This document shows positions 1-8,473 of a stretch of 64,000 nucleotides of DNA, one piece after another. Location of the stretch: positions 1-64,000 of the forward strand of contig CANMOZ010000009.1 in assembly GCA_947499545.1 (NCBI GenBank), in the 5' to 3' direction. The stretch's first letter is position 1; every line of letters starts with the position of its first letter. Below the pieces are notes generated by a model. That model had not been told where the DNA came from and did no database searches. It saw nothing but the letters and a program-made list of their open reading frames with translations. This DNA is from an uncultured Saccharospirillaceae bacterium (GTDB lineage: Bacteria > Pseudomonadota > Gammaproteobacteria > Pseudomonadales > Oceanobacteraceae). A program made the position numbers and the translations under genes.

Positions 1-109
1 GCTTGAAAATTTTTGTCGATTCAAGCCCGCATCAGCGCCCACACGAATTGCATGAATAATTTTTTAAAGATCGTCGCTTCGTAAGTTCTTCCCGAAGCAT
101 GGGCCGCAT
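1..109 (-). promoter_or_regulatory. rRNA operon leader with boxA-like antitermination site
   Basis: Read on the minus strand, this stretch lies just downstream of the last rrn promoter. It contains CGATCTTTAAAAAATT (about 58-73), which resembles the boxA antitermination element of rRNA leaders (TGCTCTTTAACAA in E. coli). It is followed by GCAATTCGTGTGGGCGCTGATG, a typical Pseudomonas-like 16S leader, given here as two overlapping parts: GCAATTCGTGTGGG and GGGCGCTGATG. A short inverted repeat, GCTTGAA/TTCAAGC, occupies 1-26. The 16S rRNA gene should begin to the left, outside the window. The rRNA itself is not seen, so the assignment rests on leader sequence and promoter architecture. Confidence 0.8.
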
Positions 110-137
110 ATCTTACCAGCCCGTTCCGTTTTGTCAA
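110..137 (-). promoter_or_regulatory. rrn promoter proximal to 16S
   Basis: On the minus strand the -35 is TTGACA (132-137) and the -10 is TAAGAT (110-115), with a 16-bp spacer. The -10 is followed by a GC-rich discriminator (GCGGCCC), which is characteristic of stringently controlled stable-RNA promoters. It is the promoter closest to the 16S gene. Confidence 0.8.
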
Positions 138-266
138 CACTTTTTTCAGATTTTTTTCTTTGCTTTCAAGTGCTTAGCTGCTTTCGTTTAACTCAAACAA
201 CCTTGCTCTCAAAGCTCAGAAATGAACGTCTTTTCGTTCAATCTCTAAAGCGTCAAAGGCCGACAC

Positions 267-294
267 ATTCTACTGATCTAAAACGCTTTGTCAA
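267..294 (-). promoter_or_regulatory. rrn tandem promoter, second from 16S
   Basis: On the minus strand the -35 is TTGACA (289-294) and the -10 is TAGAAT (267-272), with a 16-bp spacer. It lies 157 bp upstream of the proximal promoter and points the same way. Confidence 0.75.
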
Positions 295-357
295 CCTTCA
301 CTTCAACTTCGTTTCAGTTTGCTTTTCAGTAACTTACCTCTGCAAAGTGAAGCGCCT

Positions 358-386
358 ATCTTAGCGACTTCAGCCTCACCTGGCAA
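358..386 (-). promoter_or_regulatory. rrn tandem promoter, third from 16S
   Basis: On the minus strand the -35-like TTGCCA (381-386) and the -10 TAAGAT (358-363) have a 17-bp spacer. The GC-rich discriminator AGGCGC follows the -10. The -35 is weaker than in the other three, so this call is less certain. Confidence 0.55.
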
Positions 387-454
387 CCCCGCCTCTCAAA
401 TAATTTCAATGAAATCAATGAGTTACTGCGGCTGTCCCGTCGAAGTGGCTGTGC

Positions 455-482
455 ATTATATAGGGATTAGTGCCTGAGTCAA
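455..482 (-). promoter_or_regulatory. rrn tandem promoter, most distal
   Basis: On the minus strand the -35 is TTGACT (477-482) and the -10 is the consensus TATAAT (455-460), with a 16-bp spacer. From here to the end of the next gene at 673 I see nothing else recognisable. Confidence 0.75.
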
Positions 483-672
483 CACTTATTTATCACTTTT
501 ATCATTTTCTTTTGGAATGGCTATTTTGGAGGTGTTCATCTGAGGTCTGACTGGAGCAAAAGAGATACAAGCGAAACAACAAAGTCCAATGAGTGAGCTG
601 TCGTTTTCAAAATAAAAGCAACCGCGCTGCAGTTGCTTTTAATGGTGCGTATAAGGTGTGGCTAAAAGTAAG

Positions 673-1581
673 TCAGCCTTTGGTCCATTCAAAACTTCCT
701 TCCCAATTACTAACAATTTCTTTGACGTACTCAGCAATAAATCGAGCATCGGCTTTTGGTGCCACTTCGTCAGCGGTTGCCTCGCTTCCTGTTGGCTCTA
801 CGTGAATATGGCCAGAGCTGCCTTTAATCGCAAATTCGGTACGACAGCAACGACAAGCAATTCTCTCATCCGCTTGGAATATGTGAGGCAAACTCAAGGT
901 TGGTCCACACTTGGGGCACTCTGCCAAGTTAATACCTGGCTCACTACAGCCAATAAAGCTATTAATTTCTCCCTCATCGTACAACTCAACAAAAGCGTCT
1001 ACACAATCACCGTCAAACTGCTTCCCTCTTTCTTTTTTGACGATTTCGAGCGCCTGATCCGGTGTCATTGCTTTCCTATAAGAGCGCGCTGATGTCATCG
1101 CATCATAGGCAACGCAAAGACCAATTAATCGAGCACCCTGTGGCGCGTGTGTGTGCCCCACTGGATAACCCAATCCACTGGGTGTTTCACAAGCATTGGC
1201 AATATTTTCTAATACCACTGGCCCAAGAGGATGGTGATGTAGCATTGCTCGGGCAATCGTTGGGTGTGTTTTGACAACGGCGTACTCTTCATCTGTCAAA
1301 CGCCCAGGCTTATTTAAAATATGCTCAGGCACTCCAATTTTCCCAAGGCTGTGCAAGAAGGCTGCAACGGAATACTCTAGCGCCAACTGTCTAGTAAAAT
1401 GCATTTGCATTCCCAGCATCTTAGTCATTTGCGACACTCGCCAGAGATGCCCACCGGAGTATGCATCTCGAGCCTCCACCACGGATGCCGTGATGAACAA
1501 AGATTCCAAGACATGACGAGCATGAAGTTCTTGCCACTCAAGTGGCGCAGCTTCTACTGATGTATATGCAGGTTCAGCCAT
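673..1581 (-). CDS. Degenerate HD-GYP domain protein with C-terminal zinc ribbon
   Basis: This 302-residue cytoplasmic protein has the HD-GYP fold framework (residues about 35-205): YSGGHLWRVS, KIGVPEHILNKPG, a DAMTSARSYR segment and the GYP at 138-140. The catalytic signature is altered. HD is HS (77-78), and the HHExxDG that normally precedes GYP reads NACETPSG, so most metal ligands are missing. Cyclic-di-GMP hydrolysis is therefore unlikely, and a c-di-GMP or protein-binding role is inferred. Residues 222-246 hold two Cys pairs (CPKC and CRCC), a probable zinc ribbon not usual in HD-GYP proteins. The ATG is preceded by GGAGA at good spacing. It is followed on the same strand by nothing until the rrn promoters. 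Confidence 0.85.
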   Translation of the reverse strand: MAEPAYTSVEAAPLEWQELHARHVLESLFITASVVEARDAYSGGHLWRVSQMTKMLGMQMHFTRQLALEYSVAAFLHSLGKIGVPEHILNKPGRLTDEEYAVVKTHPTIARAMLHHHPLGPVVLENIANACETPSGLGYPVGHTHAPQGARLIGLCVAYDAMTSARSYRKAMTPDQALEIVKKERGKQFDGDCVDAFVELYDEGEINSFIGCSEPGINLAECPKCGPTLSLPHIFQADERIACRCCRTEFAIKGSSGHIHVEPTGSEATADEVAPKADARFIAEYVKEIVSNWEGSFEWTKG

Positions 1582-1638
1582 GGGTTATCTCCTTCAGAAC
1601 TCGAGAGAAAATGAGAGCATCTAAAGGAGTTTAGGGCA

Positions 1639-2301
1639 TTACTTTTTTCTTACCAGGGTCAAACCGTCCCCTATTGGTACCAGCGATAGATCAACCCTGT
1701 TATCCGTATGTAGGTGCTCATTCAAGGCTCTGATGGCCAGCGTGTCTTCCTCTTGGTTATTTGAGTCTGCAACCGCTCCGTTCCAAAGAACATTATCGAT
1801 AAGGATGACACCTCCAGAACGAATCAGCTGTAGGCATTTCTCGTAATAGTTGAGGTAATTGCCTTTATCGGCATCAATGAAAGCCATGTCATACTTCTCT
1901 TCCTGCCCCTCAGCCAACAACCCCTCCAAGGTATCCAATGCCGGCTGCAATTTGAGCGTGAACTTGTGCTTTAGGCCCGATTTCTCCCAATAACGTTGAG
2001 CAATGTTGGTAAATTCTTCGCTAACATCACAACAAGTGATATGCCCATCGTCCGGCAACGCTTCAGCAACCGCGAGTGCGCTATACCCCGTAAAGGTTCC
2101 CACTTCGAGAAGGTATTTAGCATTTAACAGCTTCACCAAAAGCGACATAAACTGCCCTTGTTCGGGTGCAATTTGCATGTTCGATTCCGGTAAATTAAGG
2201 GTTTCTTGGCGTAGAGATGCTAAAAGTGGTGATTCACGCAAAGAAACTTGTAGAAGATACTCGTATACTTGTGACGTTAAGTTGAGTGTATTACGCGACA
2301 T
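1639..2301 (-). CDS. SAM-dependent O-methyltransferase (caffeoyl-CoA/catechol type)
   Basis: This 220-residue class I methyltransferase of the O-methyltransferase family 3 type probably acts on a catechol-like small molecule. Motif I is LLEVGTFTGYSALAVAEALP, followed by the acidic CCDVSEE loop, the DMAFIDADKGNYLNYYE metal-site segment and LIDNVLWNGAV, all characteristic of the cation-dependent family. The reading frame extends further upstream, but ATG at 2301 (MSRNTLNLTS) is preceded by GGAAGG at good spacing and matches the usual family length. It lies 57 bp upstream of the HD-GYP-like gene on the same strand and may be co-transcribed with it. The substrate cannot be read from sequence. Confidence 0.88.
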   Translation of the reverse strand: MSRNTLNLTSQVYEYLLQVSLRESPLLASLRQETLNLPESNMQIAPEQGQFMSLLVKLLNAKYLLEVGTFTGYSALAVAEALPDDGHITCCDVSEEFTNIAQRYWEKSGLKHKFTLKLQPALDTLEGLLAEGQEEKYDMAFIDADKGNYLNYYEKCLQLIRSGGVILIDNVLWNGAVADSNNQEEDTLAIRALNEHLHTDNRVDLSLVPIGDGLTLVRKK

Positions 2302-2416
2302 AAATTGACCCTTCCATTGATTTGTCGTGACACTTTGAGCCACCATACGCATCGATAATTGGCTCAGACTCTGAACAATTTACAGAAAAACCAGCGTTAA
2401 ACAAGGGAGAACCTTT

Positions 2417-2737
2417 ATGAAAGTAACACTGCGTTCTGTGTTACTGGCACTGATGTTGGCTAATAGCACATTGGCTTTTGCTTTGGATGATCAGGTTTAT
2501 TCCTGCTCGCGAGATGAGCACATACGCCGTGTTGTGATTGATTATCAATCGAATAACAGCCCCGTTCCTTGCCAAGTGATTTACAGCAAAGATACCGAAG
2601 GTGGCTCCCAAAAGACCCTATGGCAGGCTCAAACCACTGCCGGTTATTGCGAAAAGAAAGCTGAAGAGTTTGTGAATAAACTGGACAGTTGGGGCTGGAA
2701 GTGCAAGCTGGAATTATCACCGACTAAAAGCAACTAA
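2417..2737 (+). CDS. Small exported hypothetical protein
   Basis: This 106-residue protein has a clear N-terminal signal peptide (hydrophobic LLALMLANSTLAFA, probable cleavage near residue 22). The mature part is about 84 residues with four cysteines (about 30, 52, 78 and 96), which suggests two periplasmic disulfides. An AAGGGAG ribosome site precedes the ATG. I do not recognise a characterised family. It is divergent from the O-methyltransferase and convergent with the PAP2 gene. Function unknown. Confidence 0.7.
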   Translation: MKVTLRSVLLALMLANSTLAFALDDQVYSCSRDEHIRRVVIDYQSNNSPVPCQVIYSKDTEGGSQKTLWQAQTTAGYCEKKAEEFVNKLDSWGWKCKLELSPTKSN

Positions 2738-2760
2738 AAACGCTACCCCCCTCAGTGGAA

Positions 2761-2796
2761 CGCTTGTAATGAACTCTCTCGGCATCATTACAAGCG
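2761..2796. terminator. Hairpin between convergent genes
   Basis: A perfect 12-bp inverted repeat (CGCTTGTAATGA with TCATTACAAGCG) surrounds a 12-base loop, between the small exported protein and the PAP2 gene. The T-tracts are poor on both sides, so it is a probable but unproven bidirectional terminator. Confidence 0.5.
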
Positions 2797-2809
2797 CAGC
2801 CCCTCATTT

Positions 2810-3544
2810 TTATGATATCGGCTTAGTTTCAGAATCAAACGCAGGCGTTATCTTCATCCATTTAGCTAAAAACCAGCAAGTGAAGTAGACAAAGAAGCCC
2901 GCAAACATAACATCGCTGAAGAAATGCCCTCCCTGAACCACTCGTCCAAAGGCCCCTAACACTCCCATCGCAAGCCCAGGCCACAGCCAGCGTCTTCGCC
3001 CAATAAAGCCAAAGATCATGAAATAAAAGGCAATGGCCGCATGCCCACTCACAAAAGAGCAGTTACGCTCGCACTGATCTGAAATCACAAAGGCCGGCGA
3101 GTGAATTTTATCTCCTTGAAACTCGATGACATCTCTAGGACGTGCTCGATCCCACTGATCTTTAAATAAGGTGTGGACAATTAATCCAGGTCCTAACAAT
3201 AGAACAACCAAAGCATATACCAAACGCTTCCGGTGCGGTTTAACGCTGGATTGGGGCTTTACAAAGCTATAAGCGATGCCTCCAATCAACAGGGCAAGAA
3301 ACAGAAAATGCACGTATCGAAAAAACCAGTACACCGTAAGCACTAAGATATTATCTTTGAGATAGAAGCCTTGACCTTCTTTGAAAAACCATGAAGAAAC
3401 CGCTAAATCCCATTCAGGCTTTAGGTAAAATAGTACTCCCAACACCACAAACACCAAAGAAACCCAAAAAATAGGTGCTTTCCAGAGAGAGGTATGCTGA
3501 GACAATGAAGGTGTTAATGCTTCAGTTATGGGTTGTTCTGTCAC
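2810..3544 (-). CDS. PAP2-family membrane phosphatase (lipid phosphatase/LpxE-like)
   Basis: This is a roughly 244-residue integral membrane acid phosphatase of the PAP2 superfamily, expected to dephosphorylate a lipid phosphate at the periplasmic face. The three PAP2 signatures are present: KDQWDRARP (KxxxxxxRP), CSFVSGHAA (SGH) and GRVVQGGHFFSDV (SRxxxxxHxxxD, with G for S). Five to six membrane segments flank them. The frame is open further upstream, to a GTG with no spacing from its purine-rich stretch. I prefer GTG at 3544 (MTEQPITEAL), which follows AAAGGAG by six bases. The family includes lipid A phosphatases and undecaprenyl-pyrophosphate phosphatases, and the substrate is not decidable here. 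Confidence 0.85.
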   Translation of the reverse strand: MTEQPITEALTPSLSQHTSLWKAPIFWVSLVFVVLGVLFYLKPEWDLAVSSWFFKEGQGFYLKDNILVLTVYWFFRYVHFLFLALLIGGIAYSFVKPQSSVKPHRKRLVYALVVLLLGPGLIVHTLFKDQWDRARPRDVIEFQGDKIHSPAFVISDQCERNCSFVSGHAAIAFYFMIFGFIGRRRWLWPGLAMGVLGAFGRVVQGGHFFSDVMFAGFFVYFTCWFLAKWMKITPAFDSETKPIS

Positions 3545-3617
3545 CCAAATCTCCTTTGACTGCTTACTTTCCAAGCTGATTTTCACCCTCCCTGAGATAT
3601 AAGAGAGGACATTACGT

Positions 3618-5090
3618 TCAAAATCCGTCGCTGTCCGAGAATGGATAGATGGCTTCCCCGTAGGTTACCAACTCCTGGATTAACCAAGCTTCTTTCTCAG
3701 ACGCAACTTTCTGCCCGAGCATTTCCAACTTCTGAGCATACTCAGTGAATCCGAGCCCCAAGCTGGATTGCTCCGACAACAATTTATTATGCCGATATCC
3801 TTCCCAACGCCGACTTTCTGCTTCTGATAAGGTATCTGGGTAGTTACGGGCCCGATATCGAAACAGCATTTCATCTAAACGTTCATCCTCAAAGCACGGC
3901 GACAGTAAATGTAATTGCTCTGGGCTCGCTTCACGAATCGCTTTCATTTCGCGTTTGTCGTGTTCCGAAAAGAATCCCCCTGAATACAGCATGAGGTCAG
4001 GGTCATTGATCTCTTGGCCAGGTGCGTCACTGAACGCATCTGATACTTTTTGCACCAACTCCGAATATGCCGCTTGGTCCTGACAGTGATCACGCAGCAC
4101 CTTAAGATTTTGACGTAGCTGATCACCCTTCAATTGCCAATGCTCCGCAAGTTTAGGTGTCATTGCCGTCATAGGTAGAACGATCGGAGAACGGTTAAGA
4201 TGAACCTGTTTCAGCTCTAGTCGATCTTGGGTTAACTGCTCTTTAGGTGTAAACACCCGTTGCTTTATTTCTGATACATCTGCCGAAAGCAACACCTGAG
4301 GATCTTGCAAAAGATTCCAACAAATGACCGCGTTACGGTTTTTCGGATTGTAGGCAACGGGCACCATGACGCTCATGCACCCTTGCTCAACTGGAAACAT
4401 GCCAGACACGTGAATAAACGGTTTTAACTGCTCTAGATTTAATTGAGAAGCCACGTATCTTTTGTGGCGCAACTGCAAAAATTGTTCAAACCACTCAGGT
4501 GCAACCTGCTTAATATGCTTAGCTAAGGCGATGGTTGCATAGACATCACTCAGAGCATCGTGTGCTTGTTCATGCAACAACCCGTTCGCCTGAGAGAGGT
4601 TCTCCAGCTTAAAAGACACCTTCCCATCTTGGCCTTTGGGCCATTCAATTCCTGGAATCTGTAAGGTGTAGCAAGCTCTCACAACATCCAATAAATCCCA
4701 GCGACTGTTGCCGCCTTGCCACTCTCGCGCATAAGGATCATAAAAATTGCGATACAAGCCATGACGAATAAATTCATCGTCAAACCGAATGCTGTTATAA
4801 CCGACTCCACAGGTACCCGGGCGCCCTAACGCAGCTTGAATGCGCTTCATAAACTCGGCTTCTGGAATGCCTTCACGGATGCATTGCTGGGGTGTGATCC
4901 CCGTTAACAAACAGGCTTCCGGATGTGGCAAGCAATCGTCAGCCGGCTTAGCAAAGAGCATCAAGGGTTCTTCAATCGGGTTCAAATGCTGATCTGTCCG
5001 AACACCTGCAAATTGCGCAGGCCTATCTCGAGCTGGATCAGTTCCGAAGGTCTCAAAGTCGAACCAATAAAAGCTTTGCGGGCTATTCAC
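3618..5090 (-). CDS. sbcB: Exodeoxyribonuclease I
   Basis: This 490-residue enzyme matches exonuclease I, the 3'-5' single-strand DNA exonuclease used in mismatch repair and recombination (E. coli 475 residues). The N-terminal DEDD exonuclease domain shows WFDFETFGTDPARDRPAQF, with the metal-binding Asp and Glu at 11 and 13. GVGYNSIRFDDEF and HDALSDVYATIALAKHI follow. The C-terminal SH3-like and helical ExoI domain follows, with FRYRARNYPDTL near residue 410. The start is GTG, with AAGGACGG upstream. It is divergent from the DUF349 gene, with 230 bp between them. Confidence 0.95.
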   Translation of the reverse strand: MNSPQSFYWFDFETFGTDPARDRPAQFAGVRTDQHLNPIEEPLMLFAKPADDCLPHPEACLLTGITPQQCIREGIPEAEFMKRIQAALGRPGTCGVGYNSIRFDDEFIRHGLYRNFYDPYAREWQGGNSRWDLLDVVRACYTLQIPGIEWPKGQDGKVSFKLENLSQANGLLHEQAHDALSDVYATIALAKHIKQVAPEWFEQFLQLRHKRYVASQLNLEQLKPFIHVSGMFPVEQGCMSVMVPVAYNPKNRNAVICWNLLQDPQVLLSADVSEIKQRVFTPKEQLTQDRLELKQVHLNRSPIVLPMTAMTPKLAEHWQLKGDQLRQNLKVLRDHCQDQAAYSELVQKVSDAFSDAPGQEINDPDLMLYSGGFFSEHDKREMKAIREASPEQLHLLSPCFEDERLDEMLFRYRARNYPDTLSEAESRRWEGYRHNKLLSEQSSLGLGFTEYAQKLEMLGQKVASEKEAWLIQELVTYGEAIYPFSDSDGF

Positions 5091-5321
5091 TTACCGTCCT
5101 TCTATCATCATTAGGCAGCCTGGGTGCCTGCTACTGTTGAACTCAGCATTATGAAGCAGATTGAATCAGACATGAACCCTCAGAGCTGATCTGCTCAGAC
5201 TCTTCTGAGAACTAAAACCCGATACTGCCCCTTAAAACAACAAACTCAGGTTCAGGCATTTTGAAAATGCTTGGATATCGTTAGAATGTCGGTCTCTTAT
5301 ATACGGTTCAGGTAGATTACG

Positions 5322-8165
5322 ATGGCGGCTCTGTTTAAAAAGTTGTTTAAAAAAAACCGTCCCTCAAAGACGGCAGCTCCAAGCAACAGTTCTGTTCGCA
5401 CTACTCATTCTGCTGCATCTGAAGTACCCACTACCGAGTTAGATCAAGTTAGCCGAGTCCAAACCCTCCAAGAGTTAGAGCCCTTTTTAAACTTAAAAAC
5501 CTCTACTGTGAGAGAAGCTGCCATCAAGCGTTTGGAGGAAATGGTGTTTCAAGGCGCCACCTCACCTCAAGCGCGTGAACAACAATTGCAAGCTCATCAA
5601 GATAGCCAAGCCGTGAAAATGATTGCGCTTTGGCATGAAGATGAAGAAACCCGTAGGCTAGCCATCGCGTGCCAATTGTCTCATGGCACACCCTCTCAAT
5701 CTGAAATTCTCGCTTGGATTGAGCAGAGCCCCGTTTCTAGAACTCGCCAAACGTTGGCTGAGTACATTACAGAAGTGCCTCTACTGGAACAGCTTTATCA
5801 GCAATTTCGCAGCAAAGATAAAAGCTTATCCAGAATTGCGAAAGACCGATTAAAAGAATTGCAAGAAGCCAGAGAAGCGCGTGAACAACAGTTAGCGCAT
5901 CAAAATAAAATTGTGGGGAACCTTGAACAACTGGCCAAAAGCGCCTATTCGCCTTCTTACAGCGCTCAGGCGTTACACGCTCAACAACAATGGCAACAAA
6001 TCCCATCGGCTGAACAAGACCCTCAGCTTTCTACACGATTCAAAACCGCATTAGAGCAAGCGCAACAACAGATTGACGCGCATCAAGCGGAAGAAAAAGC
6101 ACGTGAAGCACTTGAGCAAAGCCTGGCGAATGCCAAACGTCAACATCAAGCGCTGTTAGAAGAAGCATCCTCCGCATTAAAGGCCCAGCAAGACGAACCA
6201 ACCCCTATAAGCTCAACACTTAGTGATCTACAACGACGCTGGTCTGAGGCCTGTGCACTCGCCAAACCAAAAACCGATATAAAAAATGCTTTCCAGGCCA
6301 CACTAAAACCCCTGGTACAACTAAACGAAGGCTGGTCTCAGTTCGAGCAGCACCAGGAAGCACTGACCCAACTACTTGAGGAATCTCAAGCAAACCCGCA
6401 AGCACTTGATCAGCTACAGCCACTGTCTCAACTCATCAAGAGCATTCAATGGCCAAACGCTATTCCTGCGCCTCAATTATTATCTCAAGCGCTCGATTTT
6501 CAGAACAGGCTTTTGCAGCAGCTTGAATCTCAAAAGGGCGACGAAAAACAAATCATTAAAGCCTATAAAGGTGCAACGAAACAGTTAAAGCAAAGCCTGG
6601 AAGATAAAGTACTGAAATCCTCTCAAAAACATCACCATCAAGCGTCAAATGCTTTAAAGCGCTTACGACCTCATGTTGCCGAGCGTTTCCAAGTTGAATT
6701 TAAAACCCTGACCGCTCAACTCAACGAATTGCGTGACTGGCAAGGGTTCGCGACTTTGCCGAAGAAAGAAGAGCTATGCCAACAAATGGAAGCGCTCATA
6801 GATACGGATATGCACCCTGAGTCATTAGCCAGTGCCATTCAAGCCCTTCAGACCGAATGGAAATCCCTCGGCGGCGGCGATCCTAAAGTCAATCAGGCCC
6901 TTTGGGATCGATTTAAACAAGCTTCTGATCAAGCCTATGAACCTTGCCGAGCGCACTTTCATGAGCAATCGGATATTCGGCAGCGTCACTTTGAAGCACG
7001 CACGCAAATATGCGAAGAGCTTGCTCAGCTGTTATCCGATGAGAGTTGGGACCGCGGCAACTGGAAAGCCATTCAATCCATCATTGAAGGTGCTAGAGTT
7101 CAATGGCGAACACACAGCCCTGTTGATCGCCAGAAAAATAAAGCGCTGCAAACACGCTTTCATGATCTCTTAGATCAATTACGCGAACTCGTAAACCAAG
7201 TATTTACCGAAAATGCCGCTGCCAAAGCTGAACTGGTCGAAAAAGCAGAAAAGTTATTGCATCTAGAAGATCTCAAGCAAGCCACCGAGCAAGCCAAACA
7301 GTTACAACAGGAGTGGAAAACCCTAGGTAATGCTGGCCAACAAGATCATACGCTGTGGAAAAGCTTCCGCGAACATTGCGACCAACTGTTCAGCAACCGA
7401 GAGGCCGAACATAACGCTAGAAAAAGTGCTATTCAAGCCAATATTGAGCAAGCCGAAGCGCTGGTAAAAGAGGCCGAATTACTTCTTGAGCAACAGGAAA
7501 TTGCCCCCGCTCAACGCCAGAAAACCCTCAAAGCCCTCCAAGAAAGCTTCCAAAAGATTCAATTACCCAAAGGGGTACATCACGCGTTAATTAAGAAGTT
7601 GGATCGTGTAAAGTCCGACCTGGGTAGCGAGCAATTACATAAAAAACTAAATGACTTCTTTGCCAGATGGAAAGCTCTCAGGCATAAAGCGGGAATCGTG
7701 CATCAATTGGAGCATCGTATTCAGGCCCAAGATAATGTCTCTATAGAGGCATTAACGGCCGAATATCAAACCCTCACTGAGCTACCAAAAGGGGCAGAGA
7801 ACATCCTCGACAAACGTTGGCAAGAAGCTCTGAAGCAAGCAGAATCCAACAACTCGTGGACCCAAGATTTATTGTCCCAACACGAAGCAGCATTAACGCT
7901 GCTGTGTATTCGCTTGGAAATCCTCGCCGATGTGGAATCGCCAGCCAATGATCGTGAAAAGCGTATGGAGTACCAAGTCCAAAAACTGGCTGAAGGCATT
8001 GGGCAAGCGGTTGCCACCTCTCCACTGGCAGCCGCTCAAGGGCTCGAGTTGGAATGGCATCAAGTTGGACCTGTTACAACAGAAGTAAGAGGCCCTCTGG
8101 AATTCCGCTTCTTTAGCCTTATGGATCAAGTAATTGAAAATATTCAGAAAAAAACGTTGTCTTAG
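5322..8165 (+). CDS. Very long DUF349 coiled-coil protein
   Basis: This 947-residue cytoplasmic protein is built almost entirely from charged Gln/Glu/Lys/Ala-rich helices. A basic tail (FKKLFKKN) is followed by a HEAT-like stretch (about 45-170), then coiled coil with repeated DUF349 modules. Examples are LGGGDPKVNQALWDRFKQA near 515 and TLGNAGQQDHTLWKSFREH near 670. DUF349 proteins are widespread in gammaproteobacteria with no settled biochemical role. ATG 5322 is preceded by CAGGTAG. Its stop codon is immediately followed by the tRNA-fMet promoter. It is a single intact frame with no sign of fusion. Confidence 0.85.
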   Translation: MAALFKKLFKKNRPSKTAAPSNSSVRTTHSAASEVPTTELDQVSRVQTLQELEPFLNLKTSTVREAAIKRLEEMVFQGATSPQAREQQLQAHQDSQAVKMIALWHEDEETRRLAIACQLSHGTPSQSEILAWIEQSPVSRTRQTLAEYITEVPLLEQLYQQFRSKDKSLSRIAKDRLKELQEAREAREQQLAHQNKIVGNLEQLAKSAYSPSYSAQALHAQQQWQQIPSAEQDPQLSTRFKTALEQAQQQIDAHQAEEKAREALEQSLANAKRQHQALLEEASSALKAQQDEPTPISSTLSDLQRRWSEACALAKPKTDIKNAFQATLKPLVQLNEGWSQFEQHQEALTQLLEESQANPQALDQLQPLSQLIKSIQWPNAIPAPQLLSQALDFQNRLLQQLESQKGDEKQIIKAYKGATKQLKQSLEDKVLKSSQKHHHQASNALKRLRPHVAERFQVEFKTLTAQLNELRDWQGFATLPKKEELCQQMEALIDTDMHPESLASAIQALQTEWKSLGGGDPKVNQALWDRFKQASDQAYEPCRAHFHEQSDIRQRHFEARTQICEELAQLLSDESWDRGNWKAIQSIIEGARVQWRTHSPVDRQKNKALQTRFHDLLDQLRELVNQVFTENAAAKAELVEKAEKLLHLEDLKQATEQAKQLQQEWKTLGNAGQQDHTLWKSFREHCDQLFSNREAEHNARKSAIQANIEQAEALVKEAELLLEQQEIAPAQRQKTLKALQESFQKIQLPKGVHHALIKKLDRVKSDLGSEQLHKKLNDFFARWKALRHKAGIVHQLEHRIQAQDNVSIEALTAEYQTLTELPKGAENILDKRWQEALKQAESNNSWTQDLLSQHEAALTLLCIRLEILADVESPANDREKRMEYQVQKLAEGIGQAVATSPLAAAQGLELEWHQVGPVTTEVRGPLEFRFFSLMDQVIENIQKKTLS

Positions 8166-8166
8166 G

Positions 8167-8195
8167 TTGACAACCTCAAAGAAGGTGCGTACTAT
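8167..8195 (+). promoter_or_regulatory. Promoter of tRNA-fMet
   Basis: TTGACA (8167-8172) and TACTAT (8190-8195) are separated by 17 bp and lie 14 bp before the tRNA. The -35 begins one base after the stop codon of the DUF349 gene, so the tRNA has its own promoter with almost no intergenic space. Confidence 0.8.
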
Positions 8196-8209
8196 AGCCA
8201 TCACTTTGA

Positions 8210-8286
<77 letters not shown>

Positions 8287-8291
8287 AATTC

Positions 8292-8320
8292 AAAAAGCCA
8301 GCTTCTATGCTGGCTTTTTT
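8292..8320 (+). terminator. Rho-independent terminator of tRNA-fMet
   Basis: The stem AAAAAGCCAGC, a six-base loop and GCTGGCTTTTTT end in a T-run directly after the tRNA. Between here and 8474 I see only a ribosome site. Confidence 0.9.
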
Positions 8321-8473
8321 CGTTATACTCGCCTTTATTATTTAAAATAAAATACCCCAAGCCTCTTTATCTCAAGATTCCAGTGCCTGATGCAACATTC
8401 GTCATTGACTTGTCATTTTTCATCCTTATCATTGCGGCGCATCAAGTTCATTGATCCAAAAAGGAACTGAGCG

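Noticed and set aside
131-364. Open frame of 77 codons on the plus strand
   Set aside because: It lies across the rrn promoters on the opposite strand and has no ribosome site or protein-like composition.
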